In this document: piece after piece, positions 23,669 through 31,779 of the stretch | Layout of the letters: every line of letters begins with the position of its first letter | How positions within the stretch are numbered: position 1 is the first letter of the stretch | Origin: Nocardia jiangxiensis NBRC 101359 | GTDB taxonomy: Bacteria > Actinomycetota > Actinomycetes > Mycobacteriales > Mycobacteriaceae | Assembly: GCF_000308615.1 (NCBI RefSeq) | Contig: NZ_BAGB01000068.1 | Coordinates: 62,001 to 126,000 of the forward strand | DNA: 64,000 bases | Reading direction: 5' to 3' | Notes under the pieces: generated by a model | Seen by the model: the letters and a program-made list of their open reading frames with translations, nothing else | What the model was told of the DNA's origin: nothing | Databases searched by the model: none | Program-made: the position numbers and the translations under genes

Positions 23669-24565
23669 CTAATTCCCCCGGACTCCGCTGGGCTCCGGGG
23701 ACGACGCCGGTTCGCGGCGGTCCAGATGGGTGCGCGCGAAATCCAGTGCGCGCCGCAGCATGTCCGCGCGAGCCGCGGTCGTGCGCGCGTTCTGGGTATT
23801 CGCCTCGATCACCACCTGACCGCGGAACCCGTTGCGCGCCAAGGATTCGCACACCTCGGCACACGGCTGCGTACCCTCGCCCGGAATCAGGTGCTCGTCG
23901 TGCGCGGCACCGCGCCCGTCGGCCAGATGCAGATGGGTCAGCCCCTCGCCCATCCGCGCGGCCAGCTGCGTCGCATCCATGCCCGCGGTCGAGGTATGCG
24001 ACAGATCGAGGGTGTAGTGCCGGAAACCGGTATCGGTCGGATCGTAGGACGGACTGAACGCCGTCACCGACAATCCGGGCCCGCCCCGGCGCTCGAGCCG
24101 CCGCGCCGATCCCTCGTGCCGCCCGAACAGGGTGTCCGCGCGCATCGGGAACATGTTCTCCACCGCCACGGCCACCGGACTGCTCTGCTCCAGCTCGGCG
24201 ACCTGCACGGCGAATCCGTCCGCGTAGCGCCGCTGCCAGCGGAACGGCGGATGCACCACGACGGTCGCCGCGCCCAGCGCCTCCGCGGTACGCACGCTGC
24301 GCTCGAGTTTGGCGGCCGGGTCCGCACCCCAGACCCGTTGGGAGATCAGCAGACACGGCGCGTGCACGGCCAGCACCGGCATCGCATAACGTCGCGAATA
24401 CGTCTGCACGGAGGCGATGCTCTGACTGGCCGGTTCGGCCCAGACCATCAATTCCACACCGTCGTAACCGATTTCGGCGGCATAGCGAAACGCCGCCTCG
24501 GTGTTCTCCGGATATACCGACGCGGTCGACAATCCGACCTTGATCTCCGAGCCGATCTTCCCCAC
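23669..24565 (-). CDS. Sugar phosphate isomerase/epimerase-like TIM-barrel protein
   Basis: A 298-residue protein of the xylose-isomerase-like TIM-barrel (AP endonuclease 2) superfamily. Metal-ligand-bearing strand ends are visible: VAVENMFP (Glu), LDLSHTSTAG (Asp/His), HLHLADGRGAAHDEHLIPGEG (His, Asp, His) and VVIEANTQ (Glu). The reaction is unknown; candidates are sugar isomerisation or epimerisation. The GTG at 24565 lies 15 bases after the stop of the Pro/Gly-rich membrane protein gene, so they share a transcript with ppx at its head. Equivalent by position to Rv0498. Confidence 0.85.
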   Translation of the reverse strand: MGKIGSEIKVGLSTASVYPENTEAAFRYAAEIGYDGVELMVWAEPASQSIASVQTYSRRYAMPVLAVHAPCLLISQRVWGADPAAKLERSVRTAEALGAATVVVHPPFRWQRRYADGFAVQVAELEQSSPVAVAVENMFPMRADTLFGRHEGSARRLERRGGPGLSVTAFSPSYDPTDTGFRHYTLDLSHTSTAGMDATQLAARMGEGLTHLHLADGRGAAHDEHLIPGEGTQPCAEVCESLARNGFRGQVVIEANTQNARTTAARADMLRRALDFARTHLDRREPASSPEPSGVRGN

Positions 24566-24580
24566 GCGCTCGCTCCCGGA

Positions 24581-26479
24581 TCAGTTCGTACTGAGCAGGA
24601 AGGCCAGTGGCCCGAGCGTCACGAAGATGCCCACCACGACCGCGATCACCGTGCTGTACATGTCGTCGGTGCGACGCAGCACCCGCACCAGGGCCACCAG
24701 TCCCAGGATCACCACCACCGCCAGCGCCAGTGCGACGAACGGCAGCAGATCCCACATCTTCTCGAAGCCCTTGAACAGCAGCATTCCGGCCACCGCCGCA
24801 CCGACGACCTGACCGGCCAGCACCAGCCACTGCCGGCGACCGGACTCCTGGCCGCCGCCGAAACTCATCCACTGCGGCCGATCGCCCTGCAGCAGCGCCT
24901 TGGAGCGCGCGCTCAGCGAGGAGTCGCGCGAGGAACGTCCCGGCGCGCGACGGGTCCGGCGGGCCGGACGCTCGTCGAAATCGTCGTCCTCCTCGTCCTC
25001 GTCCTCGTCGAAGTCGAGCAGATCGTCCTCGTCGTCCTCGTCCTCGTCGTATTCGAGGTCGAGATCCTCCTCGGCGGGATCGAAGTCGGGACCGATCGCG
25101 GGATAGATCTCGGTGCGGCCGTGCACATCCACGGCCAGCAGATCGGTCACCGGCCGGACATCGCGCGGCACCAGCGGATCCGAGGGCAGCGGGCGCCCGC
25201 CGCGGCGGGGATCGAGATCCTCACGCGGATCACCGGCGGGTCCGGGGCCCGGCTTGCCCTGGTTGGCCAGGGACCACATCGCGGTCGGCGGGACCTCCTG
25301 GCCGTTGCGGGGCGGTTCGCCGTTGCGGTCCGGCGGCGGGAAGTCCGCCGGCGCACGCCGACGCGCCGACCAGGCCGGTAGGCCGCCGGGCGGGGGCGGG
25401 GGCGGGCCGTCGGCGCCGTTGCGCCGGGGCATCCGCGGGGGCAGGCCGGGTTCGCCGCGATCGCGCCCTTCGGGACCACGGCCCGGCTGCCCCATCGGCT
25501 CGGGACCGCGTGGCGGTCCCCACCCGGACGGACCGGCCGGATCCGGACCCGGGCCGAACGAATTGCCACCCGGGGCAGGGGCATTCGGGCCAGGGGCGAA
25601 AGCGTTGGCACCGCCCGGTCCGCGCGAGTCCGCACCGGGACCGAAGGAATTGCCGCCGGGCCGACGCGAGTCCGGCCCGGGGCCGAAGGAATTCGGACCC
25701 GGCGCACGGGGATCGGGCCCCGGCGCGAAGCCGTTCATGCCGCGAGAATCCGGGCCCGGCGCATAACCGTCCACACCCTGCGGCCCGCGGAACGGCTGCA
25801 CCTCGGTCATCTGGTCGTCGGGTTCGCGGCGCCGCCTGCGGCCACCCCCGCCCGCCGGGGGCACTTCCGGCATGGGCGCCGAACCGAACGGATCGGCCGA
25901 CGAATCATCTTGCGCGGCAAGCGATTCGGCGAGCTCACGACGGGCCCGGCGACCACCCGGCGTCGGCTGGACGCCGTTGGAACCGGCGAACGGATCGGCG
26001 GGCCGCCCGTTGGGCTCCGGCGCGCGATACGACCGGTCCGCCCCCGGCGATCCGAAATCCGCTGCGCCGTAACCCGATCCGAGATCAGGCGAACCGGAAT
26101 CGTACCCGCCGGAACCGAAGGAGTCCGCCCCGAAACCGGACGAGGAGTACCCGGGCGACTCGCTCGGCGAGGACGTATCCGGCGCGAGCGGGTTGTAGTA
26201 GGCGATCGGCCCGGACAGCGGTGAATAGTCCGACTCCGGCGACGCGGAGTAGGCGAGCGCGGGATCCGGGGACGGCGGTGCGTCGTACCCGGCGGGCTCC
26301 TCGGGCGCGGCATGGGAGGACCCGCCCTCCCGGACCACGGGCATATCTCCGGTGAACTCGTTGACCGAGACACCGCGGCCGCTACGCCGCCGCCGACCGC
26401 CACCGCCGGACGCGGGCGCGCCCTGACCGTTGCGGGCCAGCAGCTCGGCGACCGAGAGCTGAGTCGAATCTTCACTCAT
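24581..26479 (-). CDS. Long Pro/Gly-rich protein with C-terminal membrane helices (Rv0497-like)
   Basis: A 632-residue protein. The N-terminus has a conserved-looking block (LSVAELLARNGQGAP) and a basic cluster (GGGRRRRSGRG). Residues about 60-400 are disordered, rich in P, G, S and D, with a recurrent NSFGPGPDSR-like unit (about 230-330). A very acidic stretch (about 490-530, runs of D/E) precedes ARRTRRAPGRSSRDSS, then three or four hydrophobic helices end the protein. As I recall, the M. tuberculosis counterpart Rv0497 is about 310 residues, so this one is doubled by repeat expansion. Its start overlaps the ppx stop (ATGA). Function unknown; a membrane-anchored scaffold is plausible. Confidence 0.8.
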   Translation of the reverse strand: MSEDSTQLSVAELLARNGQGAPASGGGGRRRRSGRGVSVNEFTGDMPVVREGGSSHAAPEEPAGYDAPPSPDPALAYSASPESDYSPLSGPIAYYNPLAPDTSSPSESPGYSSSGFGADSFGSGGYDSGSPDLGSGYGAADFGSPGADRSYRAPEPNGRPADPFAGSNGVQPTPGGRRARRELAESLAAQDDSSADPFGSAPMPEVPPAGGGGRRRRREPDDQMTEVQPFRGPQGVDGYAPGPDSRGMNGFAPGPDPRAPGPNSFGPGPDSRRPGGNSFGPGADSRGPGGANAFAPGPNAPAPGGNSFGPGPDPAGPSGWGPPRGPEPMGQPGRGPEGRDRGEPGLPPRMPRRNGADGPPPPPPGGLPAWSARRRAPADFPPPDRNGEPPRNGQEVPPTAMWSLANQGKPGPGPAGDPREDLDPRRGGRPLPSDPLVPRDVRPVTDLLAVDVHGRTEIYPAIGPDFDPAEEDLDLEYDEDEDDEDDLLDFDEDEDEEDDDFDERPARRTRRAPGRSSRDSSLSARSKALLQGDRPQWMSFGGGQESGRRQWLVLAGQVVGAAVAGMLLFKGFEKMWDLLPFVALALAVVVILGLVALVRVLRRTDDMYSTVIAVVVGIFVTLGPLAFLLSTN

Positions 26480-27471
26480 CGCAAAACCGTTTCCGTCGGG
26501 CCCGGCACACCCGAGGACCGGCCGTTACCGGTCGACGGATCGCTGTCCAGGTCGGTATCTAGTTTGCGCAGGATCAATCCCTCCCGCAGCGCCCATGGGC
26601 AAATCTCGAGAGTATCCAGCGATAACGCACGCATACTCGCCTCCGCGACCAGTGCGCCGGCCACCAGTTGCTGTGACCGATCGGAGCTGACGCCCTCCAA
26701 CTCTGCCCGGTCCGAGGCGGTCATTCTGGAGATGAACGCAATCAGCTGCCGCAGACCGGAGATGGTGAGAATACGCCGTTCCCGGGGTCCTGCGGCAGAG
26801 GGGGCCGCGCCGGTGAGGCGGGCCAGCGAGCGGAACGTCTTCGAGGTGCCCACCGCCAGGTCCGGACGACCCGGCTCGAGCAGCTGTTTCGCCGGAGCCA
26901 CCATCTCGGCCTCGAGCCAGTCGCGCAGCACCGCGACGCGGCGCTTGCCCGGCGGGTCCTCGCGCAACCACTCCCGGGTCAGGCGGCCCGCGCCCAGTTG
27001 CAGCGACAGCGCCGCGTCCGGAGCCTCGTCCGCGCCGTTGCTCAATTCGAGCGAGCCGCCGCCGATGTCGAGGTTCAGGATGCGTCCGGCACTCCAGCCG
27101 TACCAGCGGCGCACCGCCAGGAATGTCAGCCGGGCCTCGTCGACTCCGGACAGCACCCGTAACTCGACGCCGGTCTCCCGGCGCACGCGCAGGAGCACCT
27201 CTTCGGAGTTGGTGGCCTCGCGCACCGCCGAGGTGGCGAACGGCATCAGCTGGATGCACCCGGAAGTCTTTGCGATGCTGGCGAATTCGGCCACCGTCGC
27301 GATCAGCCGATCTGCCCCGTCGCCGGTGATGCGACCGTTGTCGTCCATGTTCTCCGACATGCGCAATGTTGCCTTGGTCGAACTCATCGGCATCGGGTGC
27401 CCACCCCGATGCGCGTCCACCACGAGCAGGTGGACGGTATTACTTCCCACATCGAGCACACCGAGCCGCAC
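26476..27471 (-). CDS. ppx: Ppx/GppA family exopolyphosphatase
   Basis: A 331-residue actin-fold phosphatase that acts on polyphosphate and/or pppGpp. The two nucleotide-type loops are LGVLDVGSNTVHLLVVD at the N-terminus and ILNLDIGGGSLELS in the middle; the catalytic glutamate is likely in FATSAVREATNSEEV. It is the short, single-domain actinobacterial form (Ppx1/Rv0496 type). The GTG at 27471 gives the usual VRLGVLDVG start; a longer upstream frame is not conserved-looking. A PPK2 polyphosphate kinase gene lies in the same window at 62 kb. The gene is divergent from a Cys-rich protein gene with 103 bases between. Confidence 0.93.
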   Translation of the reverse strand: MRLGVLDVGSNTVHLLVVDAHRGGHPMPMSSTKATLRMSENMDDNGRITGDGADRLIATVAEFASIAKTSGCIQLMPFATSAVREATNSEEVLLRVRRETGVELRVLSGVDEARLTFLAVRRWYGWSAGRILNLDIGGGSLELSNGADEAPDAALSLQLGAGRLTREWLREDPPGKRRVAVLRDWLEAEMVAPAKQLLEPGRPDLAVGTSKTFRSLARLTGAAPSAAGPRERRILTISGLRQLIAFISRMTASDRAELEGVSSDRSQQLVAGALVAEASMRALSLDTLEICPWALREGLILRKLDTDLDSDPSTGNGRSSGVPGPTETVLR

Positions 27472-27574
27472 AACAACACGGTACTGGGTGGCGCTGTGAC
27501 GTGTCGGAATACGGTTGGTACTCGATGTACGGCCGGTCCACGCGCTTCCCCGCGGGAGCAATACACTCGGATGC

Positions 27575-28444
27575 GTGACGGCAGGAGCTTCCGCGAGCGC
27601 CCCGACGGGGCTGCGACCAGCGACGAAGATCGATCCCAGTCCCGAGGTCGGGCTCGATTTCCCGCGCGAGTGGATCGAATTCAACGACCCGGCGAACGAC
27701 GAGCACACCATTGCGGCCGACCTCACCTGGTTGCTGTCCCGATGGACGTGCGTCTTCGGCACCCCTGCCTGCCAGGGCATCATCGAGGGTCGCCCGGACG
27801 ACGGTTGCTGTTCGCACGGCGCATTCCTGTGCGACGACGACGATCGCAAGAAGCTCGCCAAGGCTGTGAAAAAGCTCACACCTCAGGACTGGCAGCTGAT
27901 GGGCGAGGCGACCGACGCCGAGGGCAAGGTGCGCAAGAAGCTCTATCTGGAACAGGACGAACTGGACGACGAACCCGCGCTGCGGACCCGCCGCTACGAG
28001 GGCGCGTGCATCTTCCTCAATCGTCCGGGTTTCGAGGGCGGCATCGGCTGCGCCCTGCATTCGATGGCCCTGCGCACGGGACTGGAACCGCTGACGGTCA
28101 AGCCGGAAGTGTGCTGGCAGTTGCCGATTCGCCGCACCCAGGACTGGGTGGACCGCCCGGACGGCGTGCAGATCCTGCGCACCACGCTCACCGAATACGA
28201 CCGTCGCGGTTGGGGTCCGGGCGGCGAGGACCTGAACTGGTACTGCTCCGGCTCCCCCGACGCCCATGTCGGCTCGCGCCCGGTGTGGCAGTCCTACGCT
28301 CCGGAACTGATCGAGCTGATCGGCAAGCCCGCCTACGACGAGTTGGCCCGGCACTGCAAACGTCGCGAGGGCCTGGGCCTGATCGCGGTGCATCCGGCCA
28401 CCCGCGCGGCGGAGGAGCACGAAGCGAACGAGCGCAGCGCCTGA
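27575..28444 (+). CDS. Cysteine-rich conserved protein, possible metal or Fe-S site (Rv0495c-like)
   Basis: A 289-residue soluble protein. A cysteine cluster is near the N-terminus: Cys59, Cys66, Cys78, Cys79, His81 and Cys86 (CVFGTPACQG and GCCSHGAFLCDDDD). Further single cysteines occur in EGACIFLN, GIGCALH, EVCWQLP, NWYCSGSPDAH and RHCKRR. This resembles the cysteine-cluster proteins of the YkgJ type, so a bound zinc or iron-sulfur centre is likely, but the role is unknown. The GTG at 27575 has a GGGAG only far upstream, so the start is moderately sure. Divergent from ppx, as in M. tuberculosis. Confidence 0.82.
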   Translation: MTAGASASAPTGLRPATKIDPSPEVGLDFPREWIEFNDPANDEHTIAADLTWLLSRWTCVFGTPACQGIIEGRPDDGCCSHGAFLCDDDDRKKLAKAVKKLTPQDWQLMGEATDAEGKVRKKLYLEQDELDDEPALRTRRYEGACIFLNRPGFEGGIGCALHSMALRTGLEPLTVKPEVCWQLPIRRTQDWVDRPDGVQILRTTLTEYDRRGWGPGGEDLNWYCSGSPDAHVGSRPVWQSYAPELIELIGKPAYDELARHCKRREGLGLIAVHPATRAAEEHEANERSA

Positions 28445-28609
28445 AAGCCGAGTACATAAGCGTCAGCGATCTTCCGGCAATATCATCGAGTTGAACGGAC
28501 GATCAGCTGTTCCCGGCCGACGCGGGCAGGCGGATCAGGCGCGGAGCGAACCCTGCGCGACACCGTCTCGCCATGCGGACGTCACCTTTCAATGTTAGAA
28601 ACCACCGCC

Positions 28610-28936
28610 ATGATGAGGAAACTGATCACCACCGCTCTGCTCACCGTCGCCGGCGCCGCGATCGTCGCCCCCGCGGCCCACGCCGACGACACCCGCGACT
28701 ACAACGACGCCACCTCGAACTTCGTGCTCTACACCGATCCGGCCGCGATCAACGCCAAGGCCAACGGCAAGCAGGTCGTCGCCAGCATCTACGGGACCAC
28801 CCACCCGATCTACTGCAAGGGCGCGTCCCCCAAGGGCCCCTTCACCGACTGCATGCAGCACGACGACTTCGGCTGGTTCCACCTGAGCCAGACCCAGCTC
28901 CCCCAGATCGGCACCGTCTGGGTTCACCTCACCTAG
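28610..28936 (+). CDS. Small secreted protein, unknown function
   Basis: A 108-residue exported protein. The signal peptide MMRKLITTALLTVAGAAIV ends APAAHA, with cleavage likely before DDTRDY. The mature 80 residues contain two cysteines (IYCKG and TDCMQH) that could form a disulfide, and two aromatic clusters (DDFGWFHL, GTVWVHLT). No family recognised. Start choices are ATG at 28592, 28610 or 28613; the latter two give the best signal peptide. A hairpin terminator begins 18 bases past the stop. Confidence 0.7.
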   Translation: MMRKLITTALLTVAGAAIVAPAAHADDTRDYNDATSNFVLYTDPAAINAKANGKQVVASIYGTTHPIYCKGASPKGPFTDCMQHDDFGWFHLSQTQLPQIGTVWVHLT

Positions 28937-28954
28937 GCCGCTGCCGGATCCACG

Positions 28955-28992
28955 ACACCCGACGCTCCCGGTTATCCGGGAACGCCGGGTGT
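28955..28992 (+). terminator. Hairpin terminator, related to the one at 31721
   Basis: Stem ACACCCG/CGGGTGT, then CG/CG and TCCCGG/CCGGGA with two mismatched positions and a TTAT loop. A 13-base leader CCGCTGCCGGATC (28938-28950) precedes it and recurs unchanged before the second hairpin. Confidence 0.75.
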
Positions 28993-29113
28993 CTGCGTAT
29001 CGCTGCGGCTCGAATCAGCGTTACCGACAACACATTCCATCATCGAACGAGGTCACGGACCATGGAACCGCCGTCTTGTAGCGATTGTGGTTCCGGGGTT
29101 CGATATATGGACT

Positions 29114-29488
29114 ATGAGCACGTTGAAAAAGGCTTCCAGCACACTATTGTTCGCCACTTCAGCGATTATCGGACTGGGTGCGCTCACCGGTTGTGACAAT
29201 TCCGGTCACGGATCCACGCCGGGCAGCACGACCACCGTGGCGCCGACGGCGGCTTCCTCGACATCTCCCACGAGCGCCACGGCGACCAGTGCGCCTGTGC
29301 CCCCGGCCTCCTCGGCCCCGGCCGTCGCGCCGCCACCCCAGGCGACGCAGCCTGAAGCGCCGCAGCCCCAGGCGCCCCAGCCCGAGGCCACGCAACCCCA
29401 AGCGCCGCAGACTCATCCGCAGACCGCCGCGCCGAAACCCGCACCGACACTGTCGGATCCCGGCTTCACTCCGCGAGCCGGCTACTGA
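29114..29488 (+). CDS. Putative lipoprotein with Ala/Pro/Gln-rich repeat region
   Basis: A 124-residue protein. A signal peptide (MSTLKKASSTLLFATSAII) runs into the lipobox ALTGC, making the cysteine near residue 26 the lipidated residue. The mature part is low-complexity: T/S/A-rich, then about four PEAPQP/PQAPQP-type repeats, then KPAPTLSDPGFTPRAGY. Such tails span the cell wall. The ribosome site is weak and the start uncertain (a GTG at 29087 is possible). The stop is 14 bases before an SGNH hydrolase gene, so it likely heads the three-gene cassette. Confidence 0.68.
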   Translation: MSTLKKASSTLLFATSAIIGLGALTGCDNSGHGSTPGSTTTVAPTAASSTSPTSATATSAPVPPASSAPAVAPPPQATQPEAPQPQAPQPEATQPQAPQTHPQTAAPKPAPTLSDPGFTPRAGY

Positions 29489-29502
29489 GGGCGCCACGCA
29501 CG

Positions 29503-30453
29503 ATGCGAACGAATATCTTCACCGCGGCCCGAGGCCGCCTCGGCGGTGTCGTATTGGCCGCCTGCGCAACGTTGCTCGCCGTCGCCGTGAGCGGTCCGGC
29601 CCGAGCCGACTCGCCTGCCGACAGCTCCGCGTCCCATCCGTCGGGCAGTGAACTGGTCGTCATGGGCGACTCGTACACCGCGAACGGCATTCGCCTGGAC
29701 GGTGATTCGAGGGACTGCAACCACGGACCCACCGCGTGGCCGATTCAGCTGAGCCGGCTGCTGGGGATCGCGGGCACGGCGGACTTCGAGGACGTCTCGT
29801 GTTCCGGGGCGTCACTGCAGAGCCACACCGCCTACGACATCGTGTCCGAGGCACGCATCGCCGCGGCCGCGGGCGCGTTCGGTCCGCGGACCAAGACGGT
29901 GGCCCTGCAGTTCGGCTTGAACGACACCTGGGGGACCAGCAAGACGATGCTGTGGACCTCGATGGAGTCGTGCATATTCAACTTCCGCGACGGCTGCGGA
30001 CCCGAGGCCGCGGCGCAGGGCCGAATCGCCGACTTCCGAGCCATGACCGGGCAGGCGTACGCCGACCGGATCCGCGAGGTCGTCGACTACGTCCGCTATT
30101 ACGCGCCGAACGCGCGCATCATCCTGGTCGGATATCCCGAACTGTTCCCGGCGCATTCGACGACCGTCTGCACCAGCGTCCTCGGTGTCGGCAACATCGT
30201 CCAGGACCGCGGCGCGGGCCTCGTGGATTACCTCGATCAGTTGCAGCAAGCCCAGATCGACGCCGCGAAGCTGATGGATCTCGAGTTCTTCGACGTCCGC
30301 GCGATCACCGCCGGGCACGGCCTGTGCTCGACGCAACCGTGGCTGAACGGGTTCTTCGACCCGCGGGCCGACTTCATCGGCATCCCGTTCCACCCCAGCG
30401 CTCAGGGGGATTCGGTGACGGCACAGGCACTGTACCGCCGGATCGCACAATGA
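29503..30453 (+). CDS. Secreted SGNH/GDSL hydrolase
   Basis: A 316-residue exported esterase-type protein. The signal peptide covers about residues 1-36 (LAACATLLAVAVSGPARA). The SGNH blocks are ordered: GDSYT (nucleophile Ser57), a glycine in CSGASLQ, GLND, and a C-terminal FHPSAQG histidine. Six cysteines in the mature part suggest disulfides. Likely it removes or transfers acyl groups on an envelope glycan or lipid. Its stop overlaps the start of an acyltransferase-3 gene (ATGA); the two functions are often fused in OafA-type proteins, supporting a joint role. Confidence 0.85.
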   Translation: MRTNIFTAARGRLGGVVLAACATLLAVAVSGPARADSPADSSASHPSGSELVVMGDSYTANGIRLDGDSRDCNHGPTAWPIQLSRLLGIAGTADFEDVSCSGASLQSHTAYDIVSEARIAAAAGAFGPRTKTVALQFGLNDTWGTSKTMLWTSMESCIFNFRDGCGPEAAAQGRIADFRAMTGQAYADRIREVVDYVRYYAPNARIILVGYPELFPAHSTTVCTSVLGVGNIVQDRGAGLVDYLDQLQQAQIDAAKLMDLEFFDVRAITAGHGLCSTQPWLNGFFDPRADFIGIPFHPSAQGDSVTAQALYRRIAQ

Positions 30454-31697
30454 CCCAGGTGCAGTCACCGCCGGTGGACACCCCTGCGGCGGATCAGCGA
30501 CGGCATTCGGGGCGTCTGCCGTCGCTGACCGCGGCGCGGTGGTGGGCCGCCTGTGCGGTGTTCGCGGCGCATGCGCTGATTCTGTTGCCCGCCTACCCCT
30601 TTCAGAAGACCGAACTGTTCCGGCGGATCCATCAGGACTTCGTGCCGATGCAGTTCGGCGCGGCCGGCGTGACGTTCTTCTTCGTGCTGTCCGGGTTCAT
30701 CATCTACTGGTCGGCCGGACGCGGCGGTTCGGCGCTGGGTTTCTACCGCCGCCGGGTGCTCAAGATCTATCCGACGCACCTGATCGCGGCGGCGGTGTTC
30801 ATCCTCGCGGCGAGCGTGCCGCTGCATCGCGTGGTGGTGTGGCTGCCGAACCTGCTGCTGGTGCACAACTGGGTGCCGAAGTGGAGCACGGTCGGCGGGC
30901 TCAACGTGCCGTCCTGGTCGCTGTGTTCGGAAATGCTGTTCTACCTGAGCTTTCCACTGCTGTTGCCGCTCGTGCGGCGGATTCCCGCGGCGCGGCTGCT
31001 GTGGTGGATCGCGGGTCTGCTGGTATTCGTCCTCGCGCTGCACGCGGCGTACCTGATCGCCTTCGACGGCCCGACCGCGATCGGCAACGTCTTCGCACCC
31101 CGGCTGGTCGACGGTGACGTGTCACCGCACGCCGAACTGCACGCGGCCCGCATCTGGTTCGAGCAGCCGGATATTCCGGTGCTGCGCTCGTACTGGTTCA
31201 GCTACAACTTCCCGCTCTCGCGGCTGCCGGAGTTCTACGTCGGCGTGCTGACCGCCCGAATGGTGATCGAAAACCGTTGGCGCAACACGAGATTGACGCT
31301 CCCGGTGCTCGCGGTCGCGCTGTCCTACCTGGCCACTTGGGTGGTTCCGGTGGACTTCAAGATGTCGGCGACCGAAGTCGGTCCGATGGCCGCGCTGATC
31401 GCCACGATGGCCGTCCGCGATCAACGCGGACCGTCCGCTCGCACCCCGTCCAGGCCGATGGTGTGGCTCGGCGAGATCTCCTACGCCTTCTACCTGATCC
31501 AGTTCCCGATCATGGTGCTGGTGACCAGATTCCTGATCGGCGGCCACCGATTCGGCCTGTGGGGCTGGTTGGGCTGCGCGGGGCTGTGCCTGCTCGGTTC
31601 GATCGTCGCGGCAGCAGCGATCTACCAGCTGGCCGATCTGCCCCTGATGCGCCGTTTCGCGCGGCCGCGCGCCAGGACTTCGGCCGGGTCCACCTGA
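30450..31697 (+). CDS. Acyltransferase-3 (OafA/YrhL-type) membrane protein
   Basis: A 415-residue polytopic membrane protein with about ten helices. It starts with a polar tail, then LTAARWWAACAVFAAHALILL, FGAAGVTFFFVLSGFIIYWS, RRRVLKIYPTHLIAAAVF and PSWSLCSEMLFYLSFPLLL, all characteristic acyltransferase-3 segments; the catalytic histidine is probably His41 in AAHALILL. These enzymes acylate sugars of surface polymers using cytoplasmic acyl donors. The ATG overlaps the stop of the secreted SGNH hydrolase gene. A hairpin closely related to the one before the cassette follows the stop. Confidence 0.87.
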   Translation: MTQVQSPPVDTPAADQRRHSGRLPSLTAARWWAACAVFAAHALILLPAYPFQKTELFRRIHQDFVPMQFGAAGVTFFFVLSGFIIYWSAGRGGSALGFYRRRVLKIYPTHLIAAAVFILAASVPLHRVVVWLPNLLLVHNWVPKWSTVGGLNVPSWSLCSEMLFYLSFPLLLPLVRRIPAARLLWWIAGLLVFVLALHAAYLIAFDGPTAIGNVFAPRLVDGDVSPHAELHAARIWFEQPDIPVLRSYWFSYNFPLSRLPEFYVGVLTARMVIENRWRNTRLTLPVLAVALSYLATWVVPVDFKMSATEVGPMAALIATMAVRDQRGPSARTPSRPMVWLGEISYAFYLIQFPIMVLVTRFLIGGHRFGLWGWLGCAGLCLLGSIVAAAAIYQLADLPLMRRFARPRARTSAGST

Positions 31698-31720
31698 CCT
31701 GGACCCGCTGCCGGATCGAT

Positions 31721-31760
31721 AACACCCGAGGATCCCGGTGATCCGGGAGCCTCAGGTGTT
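31721..31760. terminator. Bidirectional hairpin terminator, related to the one at 28955
   Basis: Stem AACACC/GGTGTT, GAGG/CCTC and TCCCGG/CCGGGA with two mismatches and a TGAT loop, preceded by the same 13-base leader CCGCTGCCGGATC (31705-31717). It lies between the convergent acyltransferase and regX3 genes. Confidence 0.75.
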
Positions 31761-31779
31761 CGAGGGTCACGTCCTCCGG

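Noticed and set aside
24960..25070. GTCCTCGTC-type runs as a simple-sequence repeat element
   Set aside because: They are the codons of the acidic Asp/Glu stretch in the Rv0497-like protein, not an independent repeat.
29736..30449. N-terminal extension of the acyltransferase frame through the SGNH gene
   Set aside because: The extension overlaps the SGNH hydrolase in another frame and is R-rich without motifs; the ATG at 30450 with ATGA overlap is the natural start.
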